The position numbers and the translations under genes were made by a program. A stretch of DNA of 54,207 nucleotides. Source: Ignavibacteria bacterium (GTDB lineage Bacteria > Bacteroidota > Ignavibacteria > Ignavibacteriales > Ignavibacteriaceae). Below are positions 15,044 to 24,608 of this stretch, piece after piece. Where the stretch lies: NCBI GenBank assembly GCA_030684555.1, contig JAUXVN010000075.1, forward strand, positions 1 to 54,207. Reading direction: 5' to 3'. Each line of letters starts with the position of its first letter. Position 1 is the first letter of the stretch. Below the pieces are notes generated by a model. The model worked only from the letters and a program-made list of their open reading frames with translations, ran no database searches and was not told where the DNA came from.

Positions 15044-15460
15044 TCATTCAACAAGGGATGATTTTAAGTTTGTGACTAATGCGAGGTTCGGTTCGATTAA
15101 TATTTCAAATGATGTTGGCAATAACGAGAATTGAGATTTTGAATGGATGACAACTTTTCCGGTTCTGCTTTTCGCACGAATTTTTATTATTCCACTTTCA
15201 TAATCATTTATCAGAACATCAACTAAATCACTTCCTTCACGGATTTCAAACTTTGTATTTGCATTTCTAAAAGGAGCTTTTTTTCCAAGAGCATTCACAG
15301 GGATTGCTTCGATTATTAATATCGATTGTTCATCTGCAAAGAGTTTAGTTGTATTCTGTTGATATGTTAACTCGTAAATGGAAAATATATAATGATGAAC
15401 CGCAAGCAGTATTAACAATACTAAACTAATTGATAAAATAATGATTAGACTTTTATCCAT
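15044..15460 (-). CDS. single-pass membrane protein, unknown
   Basis: 138 residues. One N-terminal transmembrane helix (SLIIILSISLVLLILLAV) is followed by a roughly 110-residue periplasmic domain rich in beta strands (SILIIEAIPVNALGKKAPF, IIKIRAKSRTGKVVIHSKS), resembling an Ig-like fold. Its start overlaps the stop of the upstream ATP-grasp gene by one base, so the two are coupled. No family recognised. Confidence 0.6.
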   Translation of the reverse strand: MDKSLIIILSISLVLLILLAVHHYIFSIYELTYQQNTTKLFADEQSILIIEAIPVNALGKKAPFRNANTKFEIREGSDLVDVLINDYESGIIKIRAKSRTGKVVIHSKSQFSLLPTSFEILIEPNLALVTNLKSSLVE

Positions 15461-16380
15461 TAAAACGACCGCTTTTGTTTTTTCAACCGGATGATATTCT
15501 TTGCAAGATTATTAATAATTCTCGTTACAATCGAGTCAGGTACGCCATCTTTATGAAGAGATTGAAATCTCATATCACACTGATCGTTCACATAATCTAT
15601 CACTACAAAATTATTCTTTTCTGTAAAAACAATTTCAGTTGAAAAGAAATCAAGAGAAGTAACTCTTGCGATTGTTTTTGTTAATGAAAACAATTTTTTC
15701 AATCCGAATTCATCAATTGGTTTTGCTGTTAATAATTCGTAGAGATGCGTTTGATCATCCCACCAAACCGGAATGGCTTCACCGAAAGCCCAGAAAGTTC
15801 TAAACCAGCCGCGATTACCGTTCAACATTTTCGGAAATATTTTTTCTTGAAGAAGATACTTATCATTTGAATTGGTTGCGCGCTCTTCTATAACTTCGCG
15901 CAGTGTTTCCGCACCTGTAACAACTCCAACGCCGCCTCCCGTTGTATTGCAAGGTTTGATAATAAAGGGTCTGCCAAGTTTTCTTAAATCATTAATAGAA
16001 AGAAAAATTTCTTCAAAATGATTATAAGGAGGTATGATAATTGAATAAGGGACATTCAATCCAGCAGTAATAAATTCAAGATGCATATTTGCTTTGTCGA
16101 TTGCGTGAGTAACCTTATCGTATTCGTTGAAAAATTGAGTGCCCCGTTTTCTTAACAGATTACCCATCGCCCCAAAGTCATCTTCAACATCCCAGGCTCT
16201 GTCTAAGTAAAAATTAAAATGAAGTTTTTTTGAATTTAATTTATTTCTAACTTCTTTAAAATTGTGATAGCTGATTCTATAAGTCGATATATTGTTTCGA
16301 GCAAGAATTGTTTCTATTAATTTGATGAAATCGTCATCAAACTCCCAGACATAAGCTAAACCTAAATCAAAAGTTTCCAT
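15460..16380 (-). CDS. ATP-grasp enzyme
   Basis: 306 residues. RPFIIKPCNTTGGGVGVVTG is the ATP-grasp glycine-rich loop with its Lys; later STEIVFTEKNNFVVIDYVND supplies the metal-binding Glu/Asp/Asn end. ATP-grasp proteins join a carboxylate to an amine or thiol via acyl phosphate. The N-terminal 90 residues fit a pre-ATP-grasp domain. The substrate cannot be told; RimK-like or peptide-ligase-like chemistry is possible. Coupled to the downstream membrane protein. Confidence 0.75.
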   Translation of the reverse strand: METFDLGLAYVWEFDDDFIKLIETILARNNISTYRISYHNFKEVRNKLNSKKLHFNFYLDRAWDVEDDFGAMGNLLRKRGTQFFNEYDKVTHAIDKANMHLEFITAGLNVPYSIIIPPYNHFEEIFLSINDLRKLGRPFIIKPCNTTGGGVGVVTGAETLREVIEERATNSNDKYLLQEKIFPKMLNGNRGWFRTFWAFGEAIPVWWDDQTHLYELLTAKPIDEFGLKKLFSLTKTIARVTSLDFFSTEIVFTEKNNFVVIDYVNDQCDMRFQSLHKDGVPDSIVTRIINNLAKNIIRLKKQKRSF

Positions 16381-16481
16381 AATCGTTTAATATTTTTACA
16401 AAGATAGTTTTCATTTATGAATTCAGCAAACTGAGTCATCGGATATTTTATTTTTTCGTAGTGTTATCGAGTCTTTGAGGC

Positions 16482-16655
16482 AGAAGAAATGCCACGAAGT
16501 CACCAAGGCACAAAGTTGTTGTTTAGTATCCATCTGTTTTTCATTGTGTCTTCGAGGCTTCCTGGCGAAGAAGAAATGTCACTAAGTCATCAAGGCACAA
16601 AGTTGTTGTTTAGTATCCATCTGTTTTTCATTGTGTCTTCGAGACTTCGTGGCGA
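16482..16655. repeat. 87-bp tandem duplication
   Basis: Two units, 16482-16568 and 16569-16655, with an identical core around TTTAGTATCCATCTG. They carry GCCACGAAG at 16491 and CTTCGTGGC at 16645, the same inverted ends as the element at 37034-37157, so this is a dispersed element that has been tandemly duplicated. The open frame through it is not a credible gene. Confidence 0.75.
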
Positions 16656-16762
16656 AAAGGAAAGCCATTTGAACACTAGGAGATAAATCAGCCAGAAATT
16701 ACCTTGTTAATGAAAACCTTCATTAATATATTTTTATTGATAATTCTTAATAATAGGTAAAA

Positions 16763-18562
16763 ATGAGATATGTAATAACGATAATCTTTTCATCGCTTTT
16801 ATTATTCGGTTGTGCCACGCAAAAAGAGATGAATAAAGAAACAACTGATGAGAAGATATTTTTTGAAGTCGATAAGAAGAAAGCATTAGAATATTTTATT
16901 AATGGTTCTGCAGCCGAATCAAAAGGGGATTATGCCGGAGCTGTCCTCGAATTTCAAGATGCATTAAAATATGATCCGAATGCAGGTGTCTATTATGCCA
17001 TCGCAAAAAATTATTTTTTCTTAAATAAACTTCCAGCGGCACTCCAAAATTCACGCAAATCGGTTGAACTCGAACCGGACAATTTGGAATACTTGAATCT
17101 GCTTCAAGAAATTTACACTTCAGGAAAACAGAATGACTCTTCAATAAGTGTACTTGAAAAAATTATTTCGCTTGATTCTTCTCAAGTCAACGCATACTAC
17201 AAACTTGCACGTTTATATGAAGTAAATAAACCGGTTCAGGCAATTAAAATTTATAGCAAAATAAGTAAGCTAATCGGAAATGAATGGTCAGTTTTAATTC
17301 GAATAGCTGAACTGTATGAAAGACTTGGAGATGACGCTAAAGCTATTCAAACGATTGAGGAGCTTGTCCAACTTGATCCGTCTAATCCCATGATACAAAA
17401 ATTATTGATTGACTTCTACAATAAAAAAGGGGATTACGAAAAATCTATCGCAGTTCTCAATGATATTATTGAATTATATCCTGATGATGAAGAATCATTG
17501 GAGAGAAAAGCACAAGTATATTTAATGATGAAGGAATGGGAAAAAGCATCTGCAATCTACATGACATTATTTGAAAAACCTGGTGTTTCGTTAGATGCGA
17601 AGGTACGAATCGCCTACGCTTATTTTATTGAATCGTTTAAAGATTCAACTCTACTTCCGATGGCGAAAAACCTATTTACAATAATTGATAAAGATACAAC
17701 CGATTGGCATGTCAAAATGTATCTCGGGGGAATCGCACTTCGTGAATATCAAGATACTTTAGCGATAAATTACTTTAAACTCGTTACTGAACTAGCACCA
17801 TGGAACCCCGAAGCATGGTTACAACTCGGTTCAATCTATTATGAAAATAAAGATTATGAACATGCTTCAATAATCTTTTATCAAGCATTAGAGAAGTTCC
17901 CTGAAGATTTTCCGGTTAATTTTATGCTTGGAGTTACTCTTGTACAATTAGCTAAGTATGGAGAGGCTGAACCTGTTCTTGCAAAAGCTGTTGAGCTGAA
18001 CGGAAAAGATGTTTATGCTCTTTCCGCATATGGACATACGTTAAGCCAATTGAAAAAAACAGATAGCGCAATTGATTACATTAAAAGGGCAATTAAAATC
18101 GAACCTTCTAATGTTGATCTTCTCGGTTCACTCGGTTTAATATATGATAATCTTGAAAAATGGGAAGAGTGTGACAGCATTTATACACTTGCTCTAAAAA
18201 CAGATCCTAAAAATGCTCTAGTAAATAATAACTACTCTTATTCTCTTTCTAAAAGAGGAGTGCGTCTTGAAGAGGCATTAAATATGGTTACTCATGCACT
18301 TCAAGTTGAGCCGGTGAATAGTTCGTATCTCGATACAAAAGGGTGGGTATTTTATCAAATGGGAATTTATGATTCCGCAAAAATATATATTGAAAAATCA
18401 TTAAGTGTTAGCGGTGATAAGTCCGTTGTTCTTGATCATCTCGGTGATGTTCATTATAAACTCGGTGAAAAATCAAAAGCAATTGATATTTGGAAAAAAG
18501 CATTAGAACTTGATTCATCTAATGAAGCTTTAAAATCAAAAATTGAAAAAGGGGAACTTTGA
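16763..18562 (+). CDS. TPR-repeat lipoprotein
   Basis: 599 residues. A lipoprotein signal ends LLLFGC with Cys17 as lipid site. About a dozen tetratricopeptide repeats fill the rest, from AESKGDYAGAVLEFQDALKY to GEKSKAIDIWKKALELDSS. TPR solenoids are protein scaffolds; here probably on the periplasmic face of the outer membrane. The stop overlaps the next gene's start (TTGA), and the trio TPR / DUF4292 / EnvC-like recurs in Bacteroidota, suggesting a shared envelope function. Confidence 0.9.
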   Translation: MRYVITIIFSSLLLFGCATQKEMNKETTDEKIFFEVDKKKALEYFINGSAAESKGDYAGAVLEFQDALKYDPNAGVYYAIAKNYFFLNKLPAALQNSRKSVELEPDNLEYLNLLQEIYTSGKQNDSSISVLEKIISLDSSQVNAYYKLARLYEVNKPVQAIKIYSKISKLIGNEWSVLIRIAELYERLGDDAKAIQTIEELVQLDPSNPMIQKLLIDFYNKKGDYEKSIAVLNDIIELYPDDEESLERKAQVYLMMKEWEKASAIYMTLFEKPGVSLDAKVRIAYAYFIESFKDSTLLPMAKNLFTIIDKDTTDWHVKMYLGGIALREYQDTLAINYFKLVTELAPWNPEAWLQLGSIYYENKDYEHASIIFYQALEKFPEDFPVNFMLGVTLVQLAKYGEAEPVLAKAVELNGKDVYALSAYGHTLSQLKKTDSAIDYIKRAIKIEPSNVDLLGSLGLIYDNLEKWEECDSIYTLALKTDPKNALVNNNYSYSLSKRGVRLEEALNMVTHALQVEPVNSSYLDTKGWVFYQMGIYDSAKIYIEKSLSVSGDKSVVLDHLGDVHYKLGEKSKAIDIWKKALELDSSNEALKSKIEKGEL

Positions 18563-19350
18563 AAAAAATAATTTTAGCAATCACAACTTTAACGATACTT
18601 GTTTCACTCTTCTCGCTGAATGGCTGCGTTCCTTCACAAACATCAGAGGACATAGAAATTCTGCCTGCTGACCGGCTTGTAAAAAAACTTGAAGCAAATA
18701 GAAGAAAAATTAGAGCATTCGAAGGAACCGGTACGATTGATATCAAATCTTCTGCATTCAATAACAGTGCAACTTTCCGTGTTGTTATGGTAAAACCGGA
18801 TTCAATTTATTTTACTGTATTAGGTCCGTTTGGAATTGAGTTAGCACAAACATTAGTTACAAAAACCGATTTTGTTTTTTATGAAACCCTCTCAAATACA
18901 GTTTATCGCGGTGACATGAGTGACGATATTCTTGAAACTATATTCAAAGTTAATTTATCTTTTAACGATCTTATTGATGCACTTGTCGGGGCTGTGAATC
19001 TTACTGACAATCTTTACAAAGCTCCAAGTACATATCAAGTTGTGTATGACAAATACTTAATCGGATATATTGATTCAACAAAAAACATTACATATAACTA
19101 TCGAGTTGATGTTCGCGACCTTGGTATTACTGATTATTCTGTAAAAAATGCAACCGGTAAAATTGTACTTGAAGGGGAATATTCTAAGTTTGGTGTTCTT
19201 GACGGTGTAGCAATTCCTTACAAAATTTCGGTCGCAAATAAAAATGATAATCAGCTTATAACAATTAGTTACAAGAATATTGCTGTAAATGCGCGAAACA
19301 TTTTCATTGATTTCAAACTCCCCGCCGATGCAACGGTAATTCAATGGTGA
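18559..19350 (+). CDS. DUF4292 lipoprotein
   Basis: 263 residues, TTG start at the 4-nt overlap with the TPR gene. Lipobox SLNGC, Cys23. The mature part (IRAFEGTGTIDIKSSAFNNS, VVMVKPDSIYFTVLGPFGIE) matches DUF4292, a LolA/LolB-like beta fold thought to handle lipids or lipoproteins at the outer membrane. Overlaps the downstream EnvC-like gene by 7 nt. Confidence 0.82.
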   Translation: MKKIILAITTLTILVSLFSLNGCVPSQTSEDIEILPADRLVKKLEANRRKIRAFEGTGTIDIKSSAFNNSATFRVVMVKPDSIYFTVLGPFGIELAQTLVTKTDFVFYETLSNTVYRGDMSDDILETIFKVNLSFNDLIDALVGAVNLTDNLYKAPSTYQVVYDKYLIGYIDSTKNITYNYRVDVRDLGITDYSVKNATGKIVLEGEYSKFGVLDGVAIPYKISVANKNDNQLITISYKNIAVNARNIFIDFKLPADATVIQW

Positions 19351-20630
19351 TGAGATTTTTATTCTTAATTATTGTTCTTGGATTATTTTCAATTATCCTT
19401 CCCCAGCAAATGGAGATAAAGGAGAAAAATCAAGAACTTGATGGAATAAGAAATGAGATAACATCACTTGAAAAAGAATTACGATCAATATCAAATAAAG
19501 AAAAACAAAGTGCTGAAACAATTGAAAAATTCAGCAGACAAAATTTTCTGATCAATAAACTTATCTCTTCACTTAAACAGGAAGAGCTAAAAAAAGATAA
19601 TGATATTAAAGGTTTACAGCGTGAGATAAGCCGCCTCGAAAAGGAAGAAACCCGTCTAAAAGATAATTACGCTAATTATGTCCGCTCTTTATATAAAGGT
19701 ATCAGCAAAAATGAATGGTCTTATCTGATAGGAGCTGAATCAATTCAGCAGGCAGTTCTTCGATACTATTATTTAAGACGTTTTTCGGCTCAACGAAAAA
19801 AAGATCTGGTTTATCTTGAAGAAAATAGATTAGCACAAATATTAACGCAGAAAGTTCTTCAGAAAGAGAAGAAAGAAAAAACTGTTTTAAGAAATGCTAA
19901 AGAATCTGAAGAGAAAAATCTTACTCAAAAAATTAGAGAGAGGAAAAAGATTTTAACTCAATTGAAGAAAAATAAAACTCTGATTACAAGGGATATAGCC
20001 TCTAAAAAGCAAGCCGAAAAAGTTATTAAAAGTTTAATAACCAGACTTGTTGAAAAAGAAGAAGCCCGTAAACGTGAGGAAGCTAGAAGAAGGGAAGAAC
20101 AACGGAAAAAAGAGTTAGCTAAAACTGATTCAAAAAAATCAACTTTCCCAACACCAAAGGCACCAACCAAAATAGTTGAAACAGAAGATTTTATAACACC
20201 TGAAGATATTACACAAGGTTTCAGTTCGTTTAGTAATTTAAGAGGACGGCTTGGCTGGCCCGTTAAACGCGGCAGTGTGATGAGAAAGTTTGGAGAGAAT
20301 AAAAATCCTAAACTCAATACAGTCACTCTTAACTATGGAATTGATATAGAAGTTAAAGGAGATTACTCTGTCTTTAGTGTAGGCGAGGGAGTTGTTTCAG
20401 CTATTGATTGGATTCCCGGTTACGGCAGCGTTTTAATTCTTACTCACAAAGATGGTTATCGTACGGTTTATGGGCACCTTGACCGAATCTCTGTAAATGA
20501 AGGTGAAAAAGTAACAAGGGGACAAGTGATCGGACAAGTTGGCGAGAGTCTCGAAGGTTACATACTCCATTTTGAAATATGGAATCAAAGGAAAAATCAA
20601 AATCCCGAAGTATGGTTAGCAAGGAGATAG
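19344..20630 (+). CDS. EnvC-like murein hydrolase activator (degenerate M23)
   Basis: 428 residues: signal peptide, long coiled coil (about 25-260, repeated KEEKEKE and RREEQRKKE patterns), then a C-terminal LytM/M23 domain (YGIDIEVKGDYSVFSVGEGV, YGHLDRISVNEGEKVTRGQV). The first zinc ligand motif HxxxD is replaced by YGIDI, and the last HxH is LHFEI with one His, so the domain is probably not a peptidase but an EnvC-type activator of amidases at cell division. Last gene of the operon. Confidence 0.85.
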   Translation: MVMRFLFLIIVLGLFSIILPQQMEIKEKNQELDGIRNEITSLEKELRSISNKEKQSAETIEKFSRQNFLINKLISSLKQEELKKDNDIKGLQREISRLEKEETRLKDNYANYVRSLYKGISKNEWSYLIGAESIQQAVLRYYYLRRFSAQRKKDLVYLEENRLAQILTQKVLQKEKKEKTVLRNAKESEEKNLTQKIRERKKILTQLKKNKTLITRDIASKKQAEKVIKSLITRLVEKEEARKREEARRREEQRKKELAKTDSKKSTFPTPKAPTKIVETEDFITPEDITQGFSSFSNLRGRLGWPVKRGSVMRKFGENKNPKLNTVTLNYGIDIEVKGDYSVFSVGEGVVSAIDWIPGYGSVLILTHKDGYRTVYGHLDRISVNEGEKVTRGQVIGQVGESLEGYILHFEIWNQRKNQNPEVWLARR

Positions 20631-20648
20631 ATTGAATAATTTAATAAA

Positions 20649-20776
20649 TCACCATACGCAGATGTCATGCTTGCCCGCCTCAGGCGGGTCAGCATCTAAA
20701 TATTATGGGAAAACAGATTCTGAAACAAGTTCAGAATGACAAGTAGTCTTTTTTCCATATCTTCTGCAAAAGGTTA
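20649..20776. mobile_element. 128-bp MITE-like element, copy 1 (decayed ends)
   Basis: Reverse complement of the element at 54077-54204 and exactly the same length. Its ends TCACCATACGCAGA and TCTGCAAAAGGTTA are mutated versions of the perfect 14-bp terminal repeats of copy 2. An internal CCCGCCTCAGGCGGG hairpin lies near 20673-20690. It separates the envelope operon from the polysaccharide cluster. Confidence 0.8.
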
Positions 20777-20822
20777 GTTAATAATATTCTTAACTCGTTA
20801 TTCATAATTAAATAATATCAAT

Positions 20823-22073
20823 ATGAACTTTTCACCGGTTAGAATAAATCTTCTCAAGAATTTCACTTCACTCTCTGCAATTCAGTTTTCCAATTATCTT
20901 TTCCCTTTAATAACACTCCCATATTTAGTACGTGTACTTGGTCCTGAAAGATATGGATTAATAAATTTTGCAGCCGCATTTGTCGCATACTTCACAACTC
21001 TAACCGATTATGGTTTTAATCTTACTGCCCCTCGTGAAATATCTATTCATCGGAATGATAAAGAAAAACTTTCGGAGATATTCAGCTCAGTCTTAACAAT
21101 CAAGTTTGTTATCTTTATACTCTCGTCTGTTCTTTTATTTATTGTAGTAAACAGTTTTTTACGGTTCAGTGAGTTTAAGGAAATTTATTATTTAAGTTTC
21201 ATTGTAGTAGGCGGACAAATCCTTTATCCGGTCTGGTTTTTTCAAGGTATTGAAGATATGAAATACCTCTCGTTTATTACTATTACATTAAGAGGAATAT
21301 CGGTTGCTCTAATATTCTTATTAATTAAAACTCCAAATGATATTTTGCTTCTCGTATCCATAAACAGTTTTACCTATGTGATAATGGGGATTATCGGGCT
21401 TTTAATAATAATTCTGAAATTCAAAATCAAATATAGATTACCTTCCCTTACGACTCTTAAATATCATTTTATAAACGGAGGACATATATTTATTTCTTCT
21501 GTTGCTATAAATTTATATAGTTCTACAAATACTTTTTTACTCGGACTCTTTGCAAACGATACAGTTGTAGGTTATTTCTCGGCGGCTGATAAAATAAGAA
21601 TCGCAGTACAATCATTTTTCTCAATTTTGTCTCAGACAGTTTATCCCCATCTTGCACTGAAATTCAAAAACTCATTCGAAGACGGAATAGCTATTGTTAA
21701 AAAATTAGTTTTATATGCCGGGAGTATCAGTTTTTTGTTTTGTTTATTAATATTAATTTTTGCCGGTGAGATAATTCACTTATTACTTGGTTACCAATAT
21801 GAACAATCGATAATCGTACTTAGAATAATCTCATTTCTTCCGTTTTTAATTTTGCTGAGTAACATTTATGGTATTCAAACAATGTTGAATATTGGTTACA
21901 AGAAAGAATTCACAATTTTCATAACTTTGGCTGCGGTAATTAACCTAATAATATCATTGATAATCGTTCCGATTTACTTTGAAATAGGCACAGCATTTTC
22001 GGTTGTAATAACAGAGTTTTTTGTAACGTCTTCTATGATTCTGTTTTTATGGAAGAAAAGAAAAATTGTATAG
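20823..22073 (+). CDS. Polysaccharide flippase (Wzx/RfbX-like)
   Basis: 416 residues, about 12 hydrophobic segments across the length. The start (NFTSLSAIQFSNYLFPLITL, PYLVRVLGPERYG) is characteristic of oligosaccharide flippases of the MOP superfamily, which move undecaprenyl-linked repeat units across the inner membrane. It is the first gene of the surface polysaccharide cluster. Confidence 0.92.
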   Translation: MNFSPVRINLLKNFTSLSAIQFSNYLFPLITLPYLVRVLGPERYGLINFAAAFVAYFTTLTDYGFNLTAPREISIHRNDKEKLSEIFSSVLTIKFVIFILSSVLLFIVVNSFLRFSEFKEIYYLSFIVVGGQILYPVWFFQGIEDMKYLSFITITLRGISVALIFLLIKTPNDILLLVSINSFTYVIMGIIGLLIIILKFKIKYRLPSLTTLKYHFINGGHIFISSVAINLYSSTNTFLLGLFANDTVVGYFSAADKIRIAVQSFFSILSQTVYPHLALKFKNSFEDGIAIVKKLVLYAGSISFLFCLLILIFAGEIIHLLLGYQYEQSIIVLRIISFLPFLILLSNIYGIQTMLNIGYKKEFTIFITLAAVINLIISLIIVPIYFEIGTAFSVVITEFFVTSSMILFLWKKRKIV

Positions 22074-22356
22074 TGTTACTCCGTTTACAGCCTGATTTAT
22101 TTTGTAATCAAGATTTTTAATACAATTAAACACAAGGGGCACAAAGGGAAAACACACAAAGGAGACGATTTGAAATGTCAAGTTATTAAACTTAGTGAAC
22201 TTAGTGTTAAAATGCTTTAAGTTTTAGAAGACTTAACCACAAGGTACACAAAGAGAAAACACACAAAGCACACGATGAGATTTCAGATTGTAAGTAAATC
22301 AATAAACATTATTTTGGGATTGAGTTAAAAGAAAGTGATTAAACGATAAAACTGAT
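22074..22356. repeat. intergenic CACAAAG/CTTAGTG repeats
   Basis: No gene. Contains one copy (22191-22272) of an approximately 82-bp repeat running from CTTAGTGAACTTAGTG through TTAAACC-like sequence to ACACACAAAGCACAC, plus a partial one near 22126-22163. The two ends are partly complementary (CTTAGTG / CACAAAG), so it can fold. Confidence 0.65.
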
Positions 22357-22737
22357 ATGAACGAAAATGAATTATCAAAATTAGTTTTTGAACTTGGTTT
22401 AAAAGTTCATAGAAACCTTGGGCCAGGGCTTTTAGAAAGCGCATATGAGGAGTGCTTATATTATGAAATTAATAAAGCGGGTATAATTGTTGAAAAACAG
22501 AAAGCACTTCCTTTAGTTTATGAGGAGGTAAAATTAGATGCCGGTTATCGGATTGATTTATTGATAGAAAGTAAGTTGGTTGTAGAAGTTAAATCCGTTG
22601 AGGCTTTAAATGATCTGCATCTGGCACAGATACTTACATACTTAAGATTATCTAATTGCAAACTTGGGTTATTAATCAACTTCAACAATATACTTTTTAA
22701 AGATGGTGTAAAAAGAGTAATTAATGGATATTTATAA
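22357..22737 (+). CDS. GxxExxY protein
   Basis: 126 residues with the name-giving motif GLLESAYEE (residues 28-36) and a PD-(D/E)XK-like core: DAGYRIDLLIESKLVVEVKS, giving Asp, Glu-Val-Lys. GxxExxY proteins are small, common in Bacteroidota, and of unknown function; the fold suggests nucleic-acid binding or cleavage. It is flanked on both sides by dispersed repeats, so it may have moved together with them. Confidence 0.9.
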   Translation: MNENELSKLVFELGLKVHRNLGPGLLESAYEECLYYEINKAGIIVEKQKALPLVYEEVKLDAGYRIDLLIESKLVVEVKSVEALNDLHLAQILTYLRLSNCKLGLLINFNNILFKDGVKRVINGYL

Positions 22738-23159
22738 AAATTAAACAAGCGATAAACTTAGTGTCCTTAGTGAAAAATCCTTGTGTCCTTAGTGAAAAAC
22801 CTTTGTGAACTTAGTGTTAAATTGCTTTAAGCTCTAGAAAGATTTACCACAAGGAACACAAAGAAAAAACACACAAAGTGCACAAATAAAAATATTGAGT
22901 ACTTAAAACTTAGTGAAAAATCCTTGTGTCCTTAGTGTTAAAATGCTTTAAGTTTTAGAAGACTTAACCACAAGGTACATAAATAGAGAGTCCGGAAGTA
23001 TTAAGCAAAAAAAGACACAGAGAGATTTTACACAGAATAATTTGTAAAGAGACCGAGTTTTTTAGCAAAGTTGTAAAAAAGTTGGCGATAAATTTAGCAA
23101 AGTTGTAAAAAATATCGGGATACTCTCAATTACTTATAGAAAAGAAAATAAGAAATTAT
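22738..23159. repeat. intergenic repeats before glf
   Basis: No gene. Two more copies of the approximately 82-bp repeat (22801-22882 and a shorter one near 22921-22988) and extra CCTTAGTGAAAAA units near 22755-22800. Near 23070-23115 the sequence TTAGCAAAGTTGTAAAAA occurs twice about 36 bp apart and could form part of the glf promoter region. Confidence 0.6.
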
Positions 23160-24248
23160 ATGTACGATTACCTTATAATCGGTGCCGGTTTTGCCGGCTC
23201 TGTAATGGCTGAACGATTTGCTTCACAATTTAATAAAAAAGTATTGATTGTTGAGAAGCGGAATCATATTGCCGGTAATGCTTATGATGAATATGATGAG
23301 CATGGAATTCTTGTCCACAAGTATGGACCACATATTTTTCATACAAATAGTAAACAAGTATTTGATTATCTCTCTTTATTTACCGAATGGCGGTTTTACG
23401 AACACAAAGTATTGGCAAATTATAGGGGAGAACTTTTCCCAATCCCAATAAATAGAATTACAATAAACAAGTTCTTTGGACTTAGTTTAACAGCCGAGGA
23501 AGAAATAAAAAACTTTTTATTGAGTAAGGCGGAAAAAAGATATCCGATTATGAATTCGGAAGACATTATTGTGAATCAAGTCGGAAGAGAATTGTTTGAA
23601 GCCTTTTTTAAAAATTATACAAAAAAGCAATGGAATCTTGAACCGAATGAATTAGCTCCCACAGTCTGCGGGAGGATTCCGGTAAGATTTAATGATGACT
23701 GCCGTTATTTCACAGACAAATACCAGTTCATGCCCAAAGATGGTTACACAAAAATGTTCGAGCGGATGTTGAATCACAAAAACATAGAAATAGTATTAAA
23801 TACAGACTTCAAAAAAATTATAAATGATGTCAAGTTTGAAAAAATGATTTATACCGGACCGATTGATTATTACTTTGATTATTTACATGGAAAACTTCCA
23901 TATCGTTCAATAAGGTTTGAGTGGGAGAATATAGAAGAAGCTAATTATCAATCGACCGCACAAGTTAATTTTGTCGATTCATCTATAGATTACACCAGAG
24001 TAGTTGAACATAAATATCTCTCCGGAGAAATATCGAAAACGACAACAATATCGCGTGAATATCCTCATAACAATGGAGAACCGTTTTATCCTATCCCATC
24101 TGAAATGAACAGAAAATTGTATAGTAAGTATAAAGAGGAACAGGTCAAGGAAAAAAATACAATCTTTTGCGGAAGATTAGCAGAATATCAATATTATAAT
24201 ATGGATCAGGTAGTAGGGAATGTACTGTCAATTCTCTCTAAATTGTGA
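23160..24248 (+). CDS. glf: UDP-galactopyranose mutase
   Basis: 362 residues. N-terminal FAD-binding IIGAGFAGSVMAERFA, then GNAYDEYDEHGILVHKYGPH and HIFHTNSK, plus the conserved NYTKKQW and EYPHNNGEPFYPIP stretches. The enzyme converts UDP-Galp to UDP-Galf, so the polysaccharide made here should contain galactofuranose. Length is typical. The nearby GT2 protein at 24955 resembles Galf transferases. Confidence 0.95.
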   Translation: MYDYLIIGAGFAGSVMAERFASQFNKKVLIVEKRNHIAGNAYDEYDEHGILVHKYGPHIFHTNSKQVFDYLSLFTEWRFYEHKVLANYRGELFPIPINRITINKFFGLSLTAEEEIKNFLLSKAEKRYPIMNSEDIIVNQVGRELFEAFFKNYTKKQWNLEPNELAPTVCGRIPVRFNDDCRYFTDKYQFMPKDGYTKMFERMLNHKNIEIVLNTDFKKIINDVKFEKMIYTGPIDYYFDYLHGKLPYRSIRFEWENIEEANYQSTAQVNFVDSSIDYTRVVEHKYLSGEISKTTTISREYPHNNGEPFYPIPSEMNRKLYSKYKEEQVKEKNTIFCGRLAEYQYYNMDQVVGNVLSILSKL

Positions 24249-24608
24249 GTATTGCATATTATTATATCTCTTTCTGGAAAATTATTTATATGTCTGTTAA
24301 AGTTATTTTTCTAAAAATCATAGTTCAGATAATAAATGAATAATTATAACTACTAAAAGATATCATTCCCCTAATAAGGATTATCATTGTACTCTTAATG
24401 GTAATATCTTAACCAATAAAGTTATAATTATATATACTAACTTAAATCATTAGAATAATGAAATAAAAGTTTAAAGTTCTAAAGTATATCATTAGAGTTC
24501 TGATTTAAATATTAGAAATACTAAAATCATTCATTCTAATCTTTTCAGACTATTGGATAAGTTGCTCAATAGTTTGTATTTTGCAATAAAAAATGAGTTT
24601 AATTAATT
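24249..24608. other. AT-rich intergenic region
   Basis: 360 bases without a gene. Very AT-rich, with short recurring motifs (ATTAGA, TCATTAGA, AAAGTTATAATTAT) but no clear repeat unit, RNA or terminator. It probably holds the promoter of the HTH gene. Confidence 0.4.

Noticed and set aside
16489-16686. 65-codon plus-strand frame with repeated peptide
   Set aside because: It is translated 87-bp dispersed repeat DNA; both halves repeat the same peptide because the DNA is duplicated.
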